From the NCBI RefSeq assembly GCF_003058365.1, contig NZ_CP028858.1, positions 1,736,001 to 1,800,000 of the forward strand: a stretch of DNA of 64,000 nucleotides, given 5' to 3'. The notes beneath the pieces were generated by a model. The model did not search any database. It saw only the letters and a list, made by a program, of their open reading frames with translations, and was not told the DNA's origin. A program made the position numbers and the translations under genes. Within the stretch, counting starts at the first letter, position 1, and every line of letters begins with the position of its first letter. The stretch is from Halococcoides cellulosivorans. GTDB lineage: Archaea > Halobacteriota > Halobacteria > Halobacteriales > Haloarculaceae. Below are positions 33,606 to 43,258 of this stretch, one piece after another.

Positions 33606-34265
33606 ATGACCTACGATACCGTCGTCTTCGACAACGACGGTGTCCTCGTCGGGCGCACGAGTTTCGACGTGCTCCGACGGGCGACGGCGAAGACGTTCCG
33701 GCTGTTCGACGTGTCCGATCCCGATCCCGACGACGTGGAGGCGATGACGATCGGCGCGACCCCCGCCGAGGTGGATCGCGTCTGCGAGCGGTACGGCCTC
33801 GACCGCGGTCGGTTCTGGCGCACGCGCGACCACACCGTCTCGCAGGCCCAGCAAGAAGAGGCGCGACAGGGCCGCAAGACGCCGTATGGCGACGTCAGCG
33901 TGGTGGGCGATCTGGACGTGTCGGTCGGCATCGTGAGTTCCAACCAACAGGAGACGGTCGATTTCCTGCTCGATCACTTCGACCTCGATCGGATGTTTCA
34001 GACGGCCTACGGCCGCGAAGCGACGGTCAAGAGCCTGGAGTTGCGCAAGCCCAACTCCCATTACCTCGATCGCGCGCTCGCAGACCTCGATCCCCGGCGG
34101 GCGCTGTACGTCGGGGACAACGAAAGCGACATCCAGGCCGCCGAGAACGCGGGCATCGACTCGGCGTTCATCCGGCGGCCCCATCGGCGGAACTGGGATC
34201 TGAACGTCTGGCCGACCTGGGACATCGACTCGCTGGAGGATCTGCGCGGGGTCTGTGGGGTGTGA
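33606..34265 (+). CDS. HAD-family hydrolase
   Basis: The 219-residue protein has the haloacid dehalogenase signature. The nucleophile motif is VVFDNDGVL (DNDG in place of the common DxDG order), motif II is in VGIVSSNQ, the motif III lysine is in LRKPNSHY and motif IV is YVGDNESDIQAAENAG. A helical cap lies between residues about 18 and 85. It should be a magnesium-dependent phosphatase of unknown substrate, similar to phosphoglycolate phosphatases. It starts 34 bases after trmJ. Confidence 0.9.
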   Translation: MTYDTVVFDNDGVLVGRTSFDVLRRATAKTFRLFDVSDPDPDDVEAMTIGATPAEVDRVCERYGLDRGRFWRTRDHTVSQAQQEEARQGRKTPYGDVSVVGDLDVSVGIVSSNQQETVDFLLDHFDLDRMFQTAYGREATVKSLELRKPNSHYLDRALADLDPRRALYVGDNESDIQAAENAGIDSAFIRRPHRRNWDLNVWPTWDIDSLEDLRGVCGV

Positions 34266-34330
34266 GTCGCTCCGGCGGGGGCAGTCCAACCCCTGGATAG
34301 CGACTGCTCAAGATACCAATCCGCGACCGG

Positions 34331-34630
34331 TCACCAGTTCTCGACGGTTCGATACCGCCGGATTACGTAGAGAATCGGGAACGGAACGGCGAGCAGCGGC
34401 ATGTAATAGAACCACTTCGAGGGCGTCCACTCGGTGTGTTCGGCGAGGATTCGTCGATCACGGTGGACGAAATACGGCGACGCGAAGATCAGGACCATCG
34501 AAGCGAAATACACCACGGGGATCAGTCGCAGGCTGACCGGTTGTGGTGCCACGAGAGTCACGAACGCGGTGAGAACCGGAAGCGGGGCGATCGGGAGCCA
34601 CCACCAGCCACATCGGAGTGAGAAGGCCAT
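34331..34630 (-). CDS. Small membrane protein (99 aa)
   Basis: The protein has three hydrophobic segments, near residues 9-29, 33-52 and 73-90, with charged loops (HRDRRILAEHTEWTPSKW) between the second and third. Nothing in it indicates a function. Its ATG lies 4 bases after the stop of the winged-helix gene on the same strand, so the two form an operon. The regulator may control or sense through it, but that is speculation. Confidence 0.65.
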   Translation of the reverse strand: MAFSLRCGWWWLPIAPLPVLTAFVTLVAPQPVSLRLIPVVYFASMVLIFASPYFVHRDRRILAEHTEWTPSKWFYYMPLLAVPFPILYVIRRYRTVENW

Positions 34631-34633
34631 CGG

Positions 34634-35161
34634 TCACCCGGTCGCGAAATCGCGCGACCCCCGTGATCGCTGCCGTCGAGCGCGTTCGTATCGCTCGCGT
34701 TCTTTGCGGGCTGTGGCCCATTCGGAGAGGTCACGATACACCTCGTCGATCGTCAGGTCGGTATCCTCGGCAGCGCCGACGGCGTCGACCGCCTCGGGGC
34801 CCTCCGCTGCGTATCGGCGCTCGTAGGCGTCGATCCGATCTGTGAGGTCACGAACGTGCTCGCGGAGCGCTTCGATCGAATGCTCGCTCGCCAGGCGGTC
34901 CACGTGTCGCCACTCGAAGTACGCGTCGTTGCGTTCGTAGGTCGTCGGTCGTCCCTCGTAGCGAGTCACGACACTCAGGTCGGCAAACCAGTCGAGATAC
35001 TTTCGGGCGGTCTTGGGGCCACACTCCACTCGATCGGCGATCGCACTCGCTGTCGTCGGCTCTCGCGTCTGCAGAATCGTCCCGTAGATCCGCTGCTCGA
35101 CGTCTTCGCCCTGGAACGGATCGTCGAACGGTGGCGGGCCGCTCGATTCCGAGTCACCCAT
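34634..35161 (-). CDS. Winged-helix DNA-binding protein (DUF7342-like)
   Basis: The start at 35161 gives 175 residues. Residues about 20-80 form a winged helix (VEQRIYGTILQTREPTTASAIADRVECGPKTARKYLDWFADL), here read as three helices and a wing (VVTRYEGRPTTYERN). A C-terminal coiled helix of about 80 residues with many arginines and glutamates follows. Haloarchaea have a family of this kind with unknown targets. An AT-rich patch just upstream (about 35185-35200) may be its promoter. It is followed by the small membrane-protein gene. Confidence 0.75.
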   Translation of the reverse strand: MGDSESSGPPPFDDPFQGEDVEQRIYGTILQTREPTTASAIADRVECGPKTARKYLDWFADLSVVTRYEGRPTTYERNDAYFEWRHVDRLASEHSIEALREHVRDLTDRIDAYERRYAAEGPEAVDAVGAAEDTDLTIDEVYRDLSEWATARKERERYERARRQRSRGSRDFATG

Positions 35162-35223
35162 ACCCGTTGTACCGGCTTGAAAGATATAATTCTTGTTCCG
35201 AGGAATAGAATCCGAAGAGCACC

Positions 35224-35820
35224 TCACGACCGATCGACGGGCACCGACGGGAGATCGAGATCCGCGAGTTCTGCGGGGACGGGTTCGGGCAGGGATGGCG
35301 TGATCGACGGGCGAGACGCGATCACGTCGGCGGTGTGGACCAGATCCTCGACCGGCGTTTCGGGCGCGGGCCCCGCGTACCAGGGGCCCATGTGCGCGGC
35401 GACGGCGTCGGCGATCCGATCCGGGAGCGCCGAGGTCTCGCGGATCACCCGTGCCATGCGTTCGTCGTGATTGCTGTGGGCCGATCGGTCCAGTTCGTCG
35501 TCACCGCCGTACTTGCGCTGATCGTGGAGGATCGCGGCGGCGATGGCCTCGTCACGCCCGTCGGCGTCGATCCGCCCCTGTTCCAGATACGTATCGCCGA
35601 GTTCGTCGACGACGGTCGCGACCAGGAGCGTGTGCGCCCAGAGCCCCCGCGGTTCGCGACACGCGGGGTGGTGGTACTCGCCCGCCGACGCCGGCACGTT
35701 CCAGAAGTATTCGGGGGCCTGTGCCGAGCATCCCAGCACCGCTCGCGCCAGGCGCTCGTCGTCGATCAACGCGACGGCGGGCAAGCGACGCCGGAGTTCG
35801 GCCGTGTCGAGCGCGGTCAT
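35224..35820 (-). CDS. HD-domain protein
   Basis: The ATG at 35820 gives 198 residues. A GTG at 35832 that overlaps the gatE stop by four bases is an equally natural start and would add four residues. The HD-type metal motif is present: an early histidine in LWAHTLLVATVVDELG, the HD pair in AAAILHDQRKYG, and later histidines and aspartates in HSNHDERM and VHTADVIASR. It should be a metal-dependent phosphohydrolase, perhaps on nucleotides. It lies directly downstream of gatE. Confidence 0.82.
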   Translation of the reverse strand: MTALDTAELRRRLPAVALIDDERLARAVLGCSAQAPEYFWNVPASAGEYHHPACREPRGLWAHTLLVATVVDELGDTYLEQGRIDADGRDEAIAAAILHDQRKYGGDDELDRSAHSNHDERMARVIRETSALPDRIADAVAAHMGPWYAGPAPETPVEDLVHTADVIASRPSITPSLPEPVPAELADLDLPSVPVDRS

Positions 35821-35828
35821 GGAAGCGC

Positions 35829-37727
35829 TCACTCCGCGTGGGCCTGGATCTCCTCGCGGAGCACGTCACTCACCAGATCGCCGTCGGCCTTCCCGCGGAG
35901 TTCGCCCATGCACTCGCCCATCAGGCCCGAAAACGCGCCCATACCTTCGTCGGCAACCTGGTCGGCGTTGCGGTCGATCACGCGCTGGACGGCCTCGCGG
36001 ACGGTTCCCTCGTCGGCACTGCCCAGTCCGGCCTCCTCGGCCAGCTCCCGGGCGTCGGCGTCGGGCGATTCCGCGAGCGCTTCGAGCAGGTCGGGGACGC
36101 CCTCGCTCGCCAACTCGTCGTCGGCGACCATATCGAGGACGGCGAGGAAGTGCTCGGCGTCGAGAGCCTCGACCGGGACGTCGTCGCGGCTGAGTTCCGT
36201 CACGGTCGACTCGACGGTCCGGGCCGCGAGCGCGGGATCGACGCCACGGGCGACCGCGTCCTCGAAGACCGACCAGCGCTGGCCATAGGCGACCTGGTCG
36301 GCGAGACCCGAATCGAGGCCGTACTCCTCGACGTACCGCTCGACCTTCTCGGTGAGGAGTTCGGGGGTCTCGATCGCGCCCGGATCGGGTTCGACCGGCG
36401 GCACGTCCGTCTCGGGGTACATGCGTGCCGACCCGGGCAACGGCCGGAGATACGAGGAGGTGCCGTCGGGGTTCGCGTCGCGGGTCTCCTCGGGGACGCC
36501 CGCGATCGCCGCGCGAGCGCGGTCGGCGGCGGCCTCGATCGCCGTCGCGGCCGTCTCGGGGTCGTCCGCGACGAGCGCGACCGCGTCCGCGGGGTCGGCA
36601 TCGACGGCATCGCGCAGATCGGCGACTTCCGCCTCGCTCACACCGTAGGCCGGCAGTTCGTCCGTATGGAACAGGCCGCCCGCGCCGTGACGGCGGGCGT
36701 AATCGGCACACTCGGTGCCAAGCCGATGATCGGGCTGGACCTCCCGGCCGAGCAACCCGTCGAACCCTTCGAGGCGAACGGCGTGGACCGCACCGCCGGA
36801 CTCGATCGCACCGGCGATGACACCGCTGTCGGTGTCCGCGAACACGTCCGTCACGTCCTGGGGCTCGTGGACCGCCGCGTCGCGCGATTGGAGTTCCTCG
36901 GCGATATCCAGGAGGACGACCTGGCGACGGGCCTCGTTGCGGACCAGCGTTTCGATATCGTCGAGACTCTGGACGCCTTTCATCTCGATACGCGCGCCCT
37001 CGGCGATCGAGACGTTGACGTCCTGGCGGATCGTCCCGAGTCCGCGCTTGACGTTCCCGGTCGAGCGGAGGAGCATGCCGATGCGTTCGGCGGCCGCGCG
37101 GGCCTGTTCGGGCGTCGAGATGTCGGGGTCAGTCCCGATCTCGACGAGCGGGATGCCGAGGCGGTCGAGCGAGTAGCGCACGCCCTGATCGGTCTCGGTG
37201 ACGCGCTGGGCGCTCTCCTCTTCGAGCATCAGATCGTCGATGCCGACGGGGCCCTGGGGCGTCTCGATCGCCCCACCGAAGGCGACGAGCATCGTGCGCT
37301 GAAAGCCCGAGGTGTTCGACCCGTCGATGACGATCTTCCGCATCGTGTGGATCTGATCGACGGGGTCCATGTCGAGCAGCGCGGCGATCTTGAGCACGAC
37401 GTCGAGCGCCTCCTCGTCGACGCGATGGGGTGGCTCGTCGTCTTCCTCGACCAGACAGGTCGAGTCGTAGGCCAGGTACTCGAACTCGCGTTCGACCGAA
37501 CTCTCTTCGAGCGCGGCGGCGTCGATCTCGCCGAGTTCGCTCTTCGTGGGGTGGAGATATCTGTGGATCCGTCGAGAGGAGTCCTCGGGGTCGCGCAGGC
37601 GCGTCGGGCATTGACAGAACAGCTTCGTCGAGGTATCGAGTTGCTGGTGGATCTCCAGGCCAGCCGTCAGGCCCAGCGCCTCGTAATCGAGGTCGTCGGG
37701 ATCGGGAAGGTCGGGCGCGTCGCTCAT
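35829..37727 (-). CDS. gatE: Glutamyl-tRNA(Gln) amidotransferase subunit E
   Basis: The start at 37727 gives 632 residues. With GatD, this subunit turns Glu-tRNA(Gln) into Gln-tRNA(Gln) in archaea. The GatB-like core has TAGLEIHQQLDT, CQCPTRLRD, HRYLHPTKSELGE, MRKIVIDGSNTSGFQRT and TGNVKRGLGTIRQDVNVSI. The GAD insert of GatE, which sets it apart from GatB, lies at about 270-400. The C-terminal Yqey-like tail is also present. GatD is not in the window. The HD gene follows with no gap. Confidence 0.94.
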   Translation of the reverse strand: MSDAPDLPDPDDLDYEALGLTAGLEIHQQLDTSTKLFCQCPTRLRDPEDSSRRIHRYLHPTKSELGEIDAAALEESSVEREFEYLAYDSTCLVEEDDEPPHRVDEEALDVVLKIAALLDMDPVDQIHTMRKIVIDGSNTSGFQRTMLVAFGGAIETPQGPVGIDDLMLEEESAQRVTETDQGVRYSLDRLGIPLVEIGTDPDISTPEQARAAAERIGMLLRSTGNVKRGLGTIRQDVNVSIAEGARIEMKGVQSLDDIETLVRNEARRQVVLLDIAEELQSRDAAVHEPQDVTDVFADTDSGVIAGAIESGGAVHAVRLEGFDGLLGREVQPDHRLGTECADYARRHGAGGLFHTDELPAYGVSEAEVADLRDAVDADPADAVALVADDPETAATAIEAAADRARAAIAGVPEETRDANPDGTSSYLRPLPGSARMYPETDVPPVEPDPGAIETPELLTEKVERYVEEYGLDSGLADQVAYGQRWSVFEDAVARGVDPALAARTVESTVTELSRDDVPVEALDAEHFLAVLDMVADDELASEGVPDLLEALAESPDADARELAEEAGLGSADEGTVREAVQRVIDRNADQVADEGMGAFSGLMGECMGELRGKADGDLVSDVLREEIQAHAE

Positions 37728-37819
37728 TGGCTGTGACGGCGGGCCCGACGACAAAAAGCGCTCCCTTCCCGGGCGGCGGCGACCACAACGGCCAAACCCA
37801 CCCCACGCCAGCCTCGCCC

Positions 37820-38566
37820 ATGGCCGACACCGACTGGGACCCCGACGCGTACGACGATCACTCGTTTGTCCACGAGTACGGTCGCTCCGTCGTCGAACTG
37901 CTCGGCCCCACGGCAGGGGAGGAGATTCTGGATCTGGGGTGTGGCACGGGCGAGTTGACCGCCGAAATCGACGAGACGGCGACCGCTCACGGCATCGACG
38001 CCGACCCGTCGATAATCGCGGCCGCCCGCGAGCGCCACGACGCGAGTTTCGAGGTGGCGGACGCGACCCAGTGGACGCCCGATCGATCCTACGACGCGGT
38101 CTTCTCGAACGCCGCGATCCACTGGATCGACGATCAGGACGCAGTGCTGGAGACCGTCGCCGACGCACTGGGCGAGAACGGGCGGTTCGTCGCGGAGTTC
38201 GGCGGAGCCGGCAACGTCAGTGCGATCAACGGAGCACTCGTCGACGCACTGGCCGCACGCGGGTACGACGTGACGCTGCCGTGGTACTTTCCGACGATCG
38301 GTGAGTACGCTACGCGCCTGGAGGCCCACGGCTTCGAGGTGGGACTCGCGCGGCACTTCGATCGCCCGACGCCGCTGGAGGGCGGCGAAGAGGGGCTTCG
38401 GAACCTCTATGCGATGTTCTGTGAGGACCTCCTCGGGGATCTGGACGAGGAGACGCGGGCGGCCGTAGTTGGCGATGCCGAGGACGCCCTCCGTGAGGAG
38501 TGCTTCGAGGACGGGACCTGGATCGCGGATTACCGGCGATTGCGCGTGCTCGCGGTGCTGGTATGA
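37820..38566 (+). CDS. Class I SAM-dependent methyltransferase
   Basis: The ATG at 37820 gives 248 residues. The S-adenosylmethionine motif EEILDLGCGTGELTAEI is followed by the acidic end of strand two (GIDADPSII) and FSNAAIHWIDD, a combination seen in trans-aconitate and related small-acid methyltransferases. The C-terminal half is helical and matches the same group. The substrate is unknown. It is divergent from gatE and convergent with rtcB. Confidence 0.87.
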   Translation: MADTDWDPDAYDDHSFVHEYGRSVVELLGPTAGEEILDLGCGTGELTAEIDETATAHGIDADPSIIAAARERHDASFEVADATQWTPDRSYDAVFSNAAIHWIDDQDAVLETVADALGENGRFVAEFGGAGNVSAINGALVDALAARGYDVTLPWYFPTIGEYATRLEAHGFEVGLARHFDRPTPLEGGEEGLRNLYAMFCEDLLGDLDEETRAAVVGDAEDALREECFEDGTWIADYRRLRVLAVLV

Positions 38567-38620
38567 GTTCGATGCTGAAAATTCGCAGACCCGAGGACTC
38601 CTCGTCGATACCGACGACGA

Positions 38621-40090
38621 TCACGTCGCCTTCAGGTTCAGGACGGGCGTGAGTTCGTCGATCACGCGTGCGGTCGGCGTCATCCGGTCGAGAATCGCGT
38701 CGCTGTCCTTGTAGGCCATCGGAGCCTCGTCGATCGTCGACTCGCGGATCGAGGTGGAGAACACACCGTCCATCGCGGCCTCGAACGCCGCCAGATCGAA
38801 CTCGCGGTGGGCCCACCGGCGCGACCCGCGCCGACCCGCACCGTGCGGGGCGCTCAGATTCCAGGCCTCGTTGCCCCGCCCCTCGATGATCACTGCGCCG
38901 TCGCGCATGTTGAACGGGACGATCCCGCGCTCGCCCGCGTGCGCTCGCGTCGCGCCCTTGCGGACGATCAGGTCCTCGGCGTCGATGTAGTTGTGCGTCG
39001 AGACGATGTAGTCGTCGTCGCTCGCGGCGGGCGCGTCGAGCACGTCCACGACCGCATCCACCATCCGTCGACGGGATTCGGCGGCGTACGTCTGGGCGAA
39101 GATCATATCCCGCAGGTAGCCGTGACGCTGGTCGCCCTCGAGATAGTCGAGGTCGTCGCCGTCGGTCTCCTCGCGGGCGATCGTCGCGATGTCGCGGAGG
39201 CGATCCATCGTCGCCTCGATGGCCGAGCCCTCTTTCGCCGCGCGGACCGCGTCGGGGCGTTTCCAGTCAGCGCCCATCCCGCCCTGGACCCAGTTGAGCA
39301 GGTCCCTGTCGTCGACCGCATCCAGGTCGAACGCGTAGAATGCGGGCTCGATGTCGGGATCCGATCGCAGGCGCTTGCGGATCCGCCCGGCGCGATCGTC
39401 ACACGCCCGGTGGGCCTGTTCTTGCCAGTACTCGGCGATCGTGTAACCGATCCCGCGCGATCCCGAATGCACGACGACCCAGACGTCGTCGGTCTCGCGC
39501 GATCGCGAGACCTCGACGAAGTGGTTGCCCCCGCCGAGCGTGCCCAGACTGCTAATCGCACGCCGGACGTCGTAGCCGATCCGATCACACAGGTCAAGGA
39601 AATACGCCTTGCCGTAGTCGGCGTCGATCGCGGTCCCCAGCGTCTCGTTCAGCGTCTGGAGTTTTTTCTCACAGCGATCCCACGGAAAGTCATCGACGAG
39701 GTGGTAATCCTGATCGGTCGCGACGTCGTCGAAGGTGTTCTGGCCCATCGGGACGGCCGCTCGAATCCGGTCGTCGATCTCACGCATGGCGTGCTCGTCA
39801 CCCAGACTGTCGATCAGTGTCGCGGGCCGGCCGAGACGCCGCGCGGTCATGCCACAGCCGATGTCGACGCCGACGGTGTTCGGACAGACCCGCTCGCCCA
39901 GCGGCATGGTAAAGCCGATGACCGCACCCGCACCCGGGTGGGCGTCGGGCATGATCCGCACGGGCTCACGGAACGCCTCGTGATCGACCATCGCCTGGAT
40001 CTGCTCGCGACAGTCGTCTTCGAGGTCGTCGGTGAAGACGCGCGCATCGGTGTACGCGCCCTCGATTCGAATCTCGTCGGTCGTACTCAT
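38621..40090 (-). CDS. rtcB: tRNA-splicing ligase RtcB
   Basis: The 489-residue protein joins tRNA exons after intron removal, with GTP and manganese. Active-site motifs appear in order: the metal site VGVDIGCGMTARRL, GTLGGGNHFVEV, VHSGSRGIGYTIAEYW and, near the end, the guanylylated histidine in SAPHGAGRRGSRRWA. The last stretch (DAPMAYKDSDAILDRMTPTA-like, shorter here) is conserved. No intein is inserted, although RtcB is a common intein host. It is a single gene, convergent with the methyltransferase. Confidence 0.95.
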   Translation of the reverse strand: MSTTDEIRIEGAYTDARVFTDDLEDDCREQIQAMVDHEAFREPVRIMPDAHPGAGAVIGFTMPLGERVCPNTVGVDIGCGMTARRLGRPATLIDSLGDEHAMREIDDRIRAAVPMGQNTFDDVATDQDYHLVDDFPWDRCEKKLQTLNETLGTAIDADYGKAYFLDLCDRIGYDVRRAISSLGTLGGGNHFVEVSRSRETDDVWVVVHSGSRGIGYTIAEYWQEQAHRACDDRAGRIRKRLRSDPDIEPAFYAFDLDAVDDRDLLNWVQGGMGADWKRPDAVRAAKEGSAIEATMDRLRDIATIAREETDGDDLDYLEGDQRHGYLRDMIFAQTYAAESRRRMVDAVVDVLDAPAASDDDYIVSTHNYIDAEDLIVRKGATRAHAGERGIVPFNMRDGAVIIEGRGNEAWNLSAPHGAGRRGSRRWAHREFDLAAFEAAMDGVFSTSIRESTIDEAPMAYKDSDAILDRMTPTARVIDELTPVLNLKAT

Positions 40091-40199
40091 TAATCGTTCT
40101 TCGTCGCCTGGCGGGCTTCAACCTGACCCTGGGAAGGGTCGAACGGTGTCGGTCACCGACGCCACCGAGCACGGAACACCCGAGACGGGTCGCACCGAG

Positions 40200-41798
40200 T
40201 CATCCCTGTTCGAATTCGATCCGCCGGCCGACCCACCCGAGCGCAACCCAGCAGACTGTGGCGACCGCGGCGAGGCCGACCGGCAGTCGCCAGCGCCCAC
40301 CGACCCAGTCCGCCCGGAAGGCCCGCGCGAAATACGCCGCCGGGCCCTCGCCCTGGAGACCGACGACGACCTCGCGGTTGTTCCGGATCGAGTTGAAGTT
40401 CCAGTTGAGACTCCCGACGTACGCGCGATCGTCCACGACCACGCCTTTCGCGTGGATCTTCTCGAAGCGGCCGTGCGGGCGGGAGAGTTTCGCCTCCAGC
40501 GGCAGGTCCCGCCGGTCTGCGATCGTATCGAGGCGACTGACGACCGCACGATTCTCCTCGCGGGCGTACCACGCCGCCGAGAGGAGGACCCGGACGCGCG
40601 TCCCGTTTTCTGCGGCGTCGATCGCCGCCTGGACGAGTGGCACGTCGACGCCGCCGATCCCGGCCTGTTCGATCAGGACGCGGCGGTCGGCCGTCCGAAT
40701 CCGGGCGGCGAGCGCGCGTTCGGCGTTGTCGGGCGCGAGCAGGAGTGTCGTCCGCTCGGTGTCGACCGTTCGCGGCGGGATACGTTCGGGATACGCCGTC
40801 GCGGCGGGTGCACTGCCGTTCGCGACGTCGATTCGCTCACGAGCGGCCGACCAGTTCGAGACGCCACGCGCCCCGGCGTCTGCGTCGATCGTCCGCGAGA
40901 GAGTCGCGACGACGGCGTCGCTGGTGACGATCGTCCCCCAGCCACGCGAGCTGTGACCGCCAGTGCCGGCCGGCTTGAAGTTCTCGGTGGTCACGACCGC
41001 GCGGTCGTCGACGACGGCGTATTTCGCGTGGTGGTACCGATAGGGGGCGCCGGAGCCCGTGACGACACGGACAGTCGCGTCCGTGGCGGCGAGTCGATCC
41101 AGACGCTCGGCCATCGCGGGTGGGAATCCGCCCGCGGGATCGCCCTCGACGAGGACCGTCACGCGGACGCCACGGTCGGCCGCCGTGACAAGCGCGTCGG
41201 TCACACACCGCGAGGTGAGCGTATACCCCGCGAGTTCGATCCGACGATCGGCCGTCGAGAGCGCCTCACACACTCGGCCCCCGGCGTCGGGCAGGAGAAA
41301 CGTCTCGGCGGGGCCACCGCTGCCCACCACGGGGTCGCGATCGGTCGCGTCGACGTGTCGCCAGGTAATGCCGTCGTCGACGGGCCGACCGATCGCGCCC
41401 TCCTCGGGGTCCGCGTAGACGACGCGGTCGACGGTGCGATTGCCCGCCCGGAGGACGACTTCGTCGCCGCTGTTCGCGAGCGCGGGAAAGGTATCGACGG
41501 CGACGATGGGCACGTCCACGAACGGGCGGACCCGCTCCGGCGCGGCGGTGACCGCGACCCGGCCGGTCGCGTTCGGGGGAATCGTGATCGTCTGCTCGCC
41601 GTCACTCAGGGTGTAGTTTGCCTCGGCCGAGAGTTCGAGGACGACGAACTCGCCCGCGTCCTCGTCGGCGATCGGGTCGGGATAGATCGCGACGATCGAC
41701 CCGCTGTCCGCAGCGGCCGCGCCACTCGCTGACAGCGCACAGAGCAGGACCGCCAGGACGAGCAGCGTCCAGGCCCCACGAGCGATACGGCTGTCCAC
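40200..41798 (-). CDS. Secreted phospholipase-D-like protein with lamin-tail-like domain
   Basis: A GTG start at 41798 gives 532 residues with a good signal peptide (hydrophobic stretch about 10-28 ending AAAA). The longer frame upstream is basic and unlikely. Residues about 30-130 are beta-rich with EFVVLELS, like lamin-tail domains. Two PLD catalytic motifs follow: HHAKYAVVDD at about 285-295 and IHAKGVVVDD at about 455-465, each followed by conserved asparagine or serine. A final hydrophobic segment near the C-terminus may anchor it. It should be an extracytoplasmic phosphodiesterase or nuclease/lipase. Confidence 0.85.
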   Translation of the reverse strand: MDSRIARGAWTLLVLAVLLCALSASGAAAADSGSIVAIYPDPIADEDAGEFVVLELSAEANYTLSDGEQTITIPPNATGRVAVTAAPERVRPFVDVPIVAVDTFPALANSGDEVVLRAGNRTVDRVVYADPEEGAIGRPVDDGITWRHVDATDRDPVVGSGGPAETFLLPDAGGRVCEALSTADRRIELAGYTLTSRCVTDALVTAADRGVRVTVLVEGDPAGGFPPAMAERLDRLAATDATVRVVTGSGAPYRYHHAKYAVVDDRAVVTTENFKPAGTGGHSSRGWGTIVTSDAVVATLSRTIDADAGARGVSNWSAARERIDVANGSAPAATAYPERIPPRTVDTERTTLLLAPDNAERALAARIRTADRRVLIEQAGIGGVDVPLVQAAIDAAENGTRVRVLLSAAWYAREENRAVVSRLDTIADRRDLPLEAKLSRPHGRFEKIHAKGVVVDDRAYVGSLNWNFNSIRNNREVVVGLQGEGPAAYFARAFRADWVGGRWRLPVGLAAVATVCWVALGWVGRRIEFEQG

Positions 41799-41859
41799 GA
41801 TCGGGCCTCGATCAAGACGGTCAAAAGGGGCGCGATTCGGGCCGATCGAGTGGGCGCGA

Positions 41860-43167
41860 TCAGGCCGCGCCGGCGGCGGCGCTCGCGACCAGTGGCGATC
41901 GATCCTCGGCGTACGGACGAGCAGCGTCGAGCGCGCGGTCGGTGCCGATCTGGACGAGTGCCCAGGCCGCACTCGCGCGCACCTCGTCGGCGTCGTCGGT
42001 TTCGAGCCGATCGGCCAGCGGGTCGATCGCACGCGGATCGCCGATCCGTCCGAGTGCGCGGGCGGCAGCAGACCGGACCGGCGCGGCGTCGGCCCCCAGT
42101 CGGTCGACGATGTCAGGGGTCGCCTCGGGACTCCCGATCGCCCCGAGGGCGTCGAGACTCGTCAGTTCGAGCGGTTGCGCGCCGTCGAGGAAGTTCACCA
42201 GCGTGTCGACCGCACGGTCGTCACCGATCTTGCCGAGCACGTCGATGGCTTTGTGATCGCGCTTCTGGGCGCGCTCGTGGACGGCATCGAACGCCTCGGG
42301 CGGGGCGATCCGCTCGAAGGTCTTCAGGATGTTCTCTTCCATGAACTCGCTGTCGAAGACGTCGAGCGCGAGGAGGATCTGCTCGATGGCCTCGCTGTCG
42401 CCCGTCTCCTTGTACTGAGCGGCATACACCCGGACGGCGTTCCATTCGGGCGGGAAGTCCTTGCGGAGTTCGGGGTCGAGCACGTCGTAAAACCCGTCAC
42501 GCGAGAGACGCTCGCGAATCTCCAGATCGGTCCAGGCTTCGGCGGCATCGACGCTGTCCGACAGGTCGTCGGTCGCGTCGAGGAGCGCGGCGATCGCGTC
42601 ACTGTCGGCGTCCGGATCGAGGCCGGCGTCCGCGACCGCACCGCTCGCGTCGTCGAGGGCGTCCGCGGCGTCGGCGACGGTCGGGCCAGAGATCGAGACC
42701 GTGCCGCCAGCGTGAGTCGACACCGCCTCGGCAAACGTCTCGACGGCGTCGGCAACGGCGTCCGCGCCGGCCTCGGTGTATCGAGTGTCGCGAAGCGTGC
42801 TCGCGACGTCGTCGATCGCGCCCTCGACGTCCTCGCTGTACGGGCCACGAGCATCGTCCAGATCACTTCGGAGATCGTCGAGGCGGTCGGAGAGACCCTC
42901 GACGGCCTCCGGGTCGGGGGCGTCGGCGGTCTCGTCCGGGGCCTCGCTGGCCGCGGCGTCATCGCCCTCGCCGTCTTCGGCCTCGTCAGCCTCGCTCTCG
43001 TCCTCGTCGGCGGCCTCGGCACGGGCGCCGAGATCCTCGATCGTCTCCCCCAGTGCGTCGAGGGTTGCCTCGACGTCGTCCAGATCGGGTTCGGTCGCCG
43101 CGGCGTCGAGGTCCTCAGTGGCCGTCTCCAGCCGGGACTCGACGGCCGCGACCTCGTCGGTTGTCAT
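41860..43167 (-). CDS. HEAT-repeat protein
   Basis: The start at 43167 gives 435 residues. The first 90 form charged coiled-coil helices, followed by a very acidic linker (about 55-85). More helices follow, and from about residue 290 a series of HEAT/PBS-lyase-type repeats, for example VRSAAARALGRIGDPRAIDPL and VRASAAWALVQIGTDRAL. These repeats build a curved scaffold that binds other proteins. There is no enzyme motif. It is on the same strand as the S3Ae operon but separated by about 90 bases. Confidence 0.85.
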   Translation of the reverse strand: MTTDEVAAVESRLETATEDLDAAATEPDLDDVEATLDALGETIEDLGARAEAADEDESEADEAEDGEGDDAAASEAPDETADAPDPEAVEGLSDRLDDLRSDLDDARGPYSEDVEGAIDDVASTLRDTRYTEAGADAVADAVETFAEAVSTHAGGTVSISGPTVADAADALDDASGAVADAGLDPDADSDAIAALLDATDDLSDSVDAAEAWTDLEIRERLSRDGFYDVLDPELRKDFPPEWNAVRVYAAQYKETGDSEAIEQILLALDVFDSEFMEENILKTFERIAPPEAFDAVHERAQKRDHKAIDVLGKIGDDRAVDTLVNFLDGAQPLELTSLDALGAIGSPEATPDIVDRLGADAAPVRSAAARALGRIGDPRAIDPLADRLETDDADEVRASAAWALVQIGTDRALDAARPYAEDRSPLVASAAAGAA

Positions 43168-43258
43168 ACCGACGTCTGGGGCCGTCTCGGGCAAAGACGT
43201 TTCCCTTGGGCCGGTGCTTGCCGGGTGGACTGATCGAAAACAGATCGCGACGAAAGCG

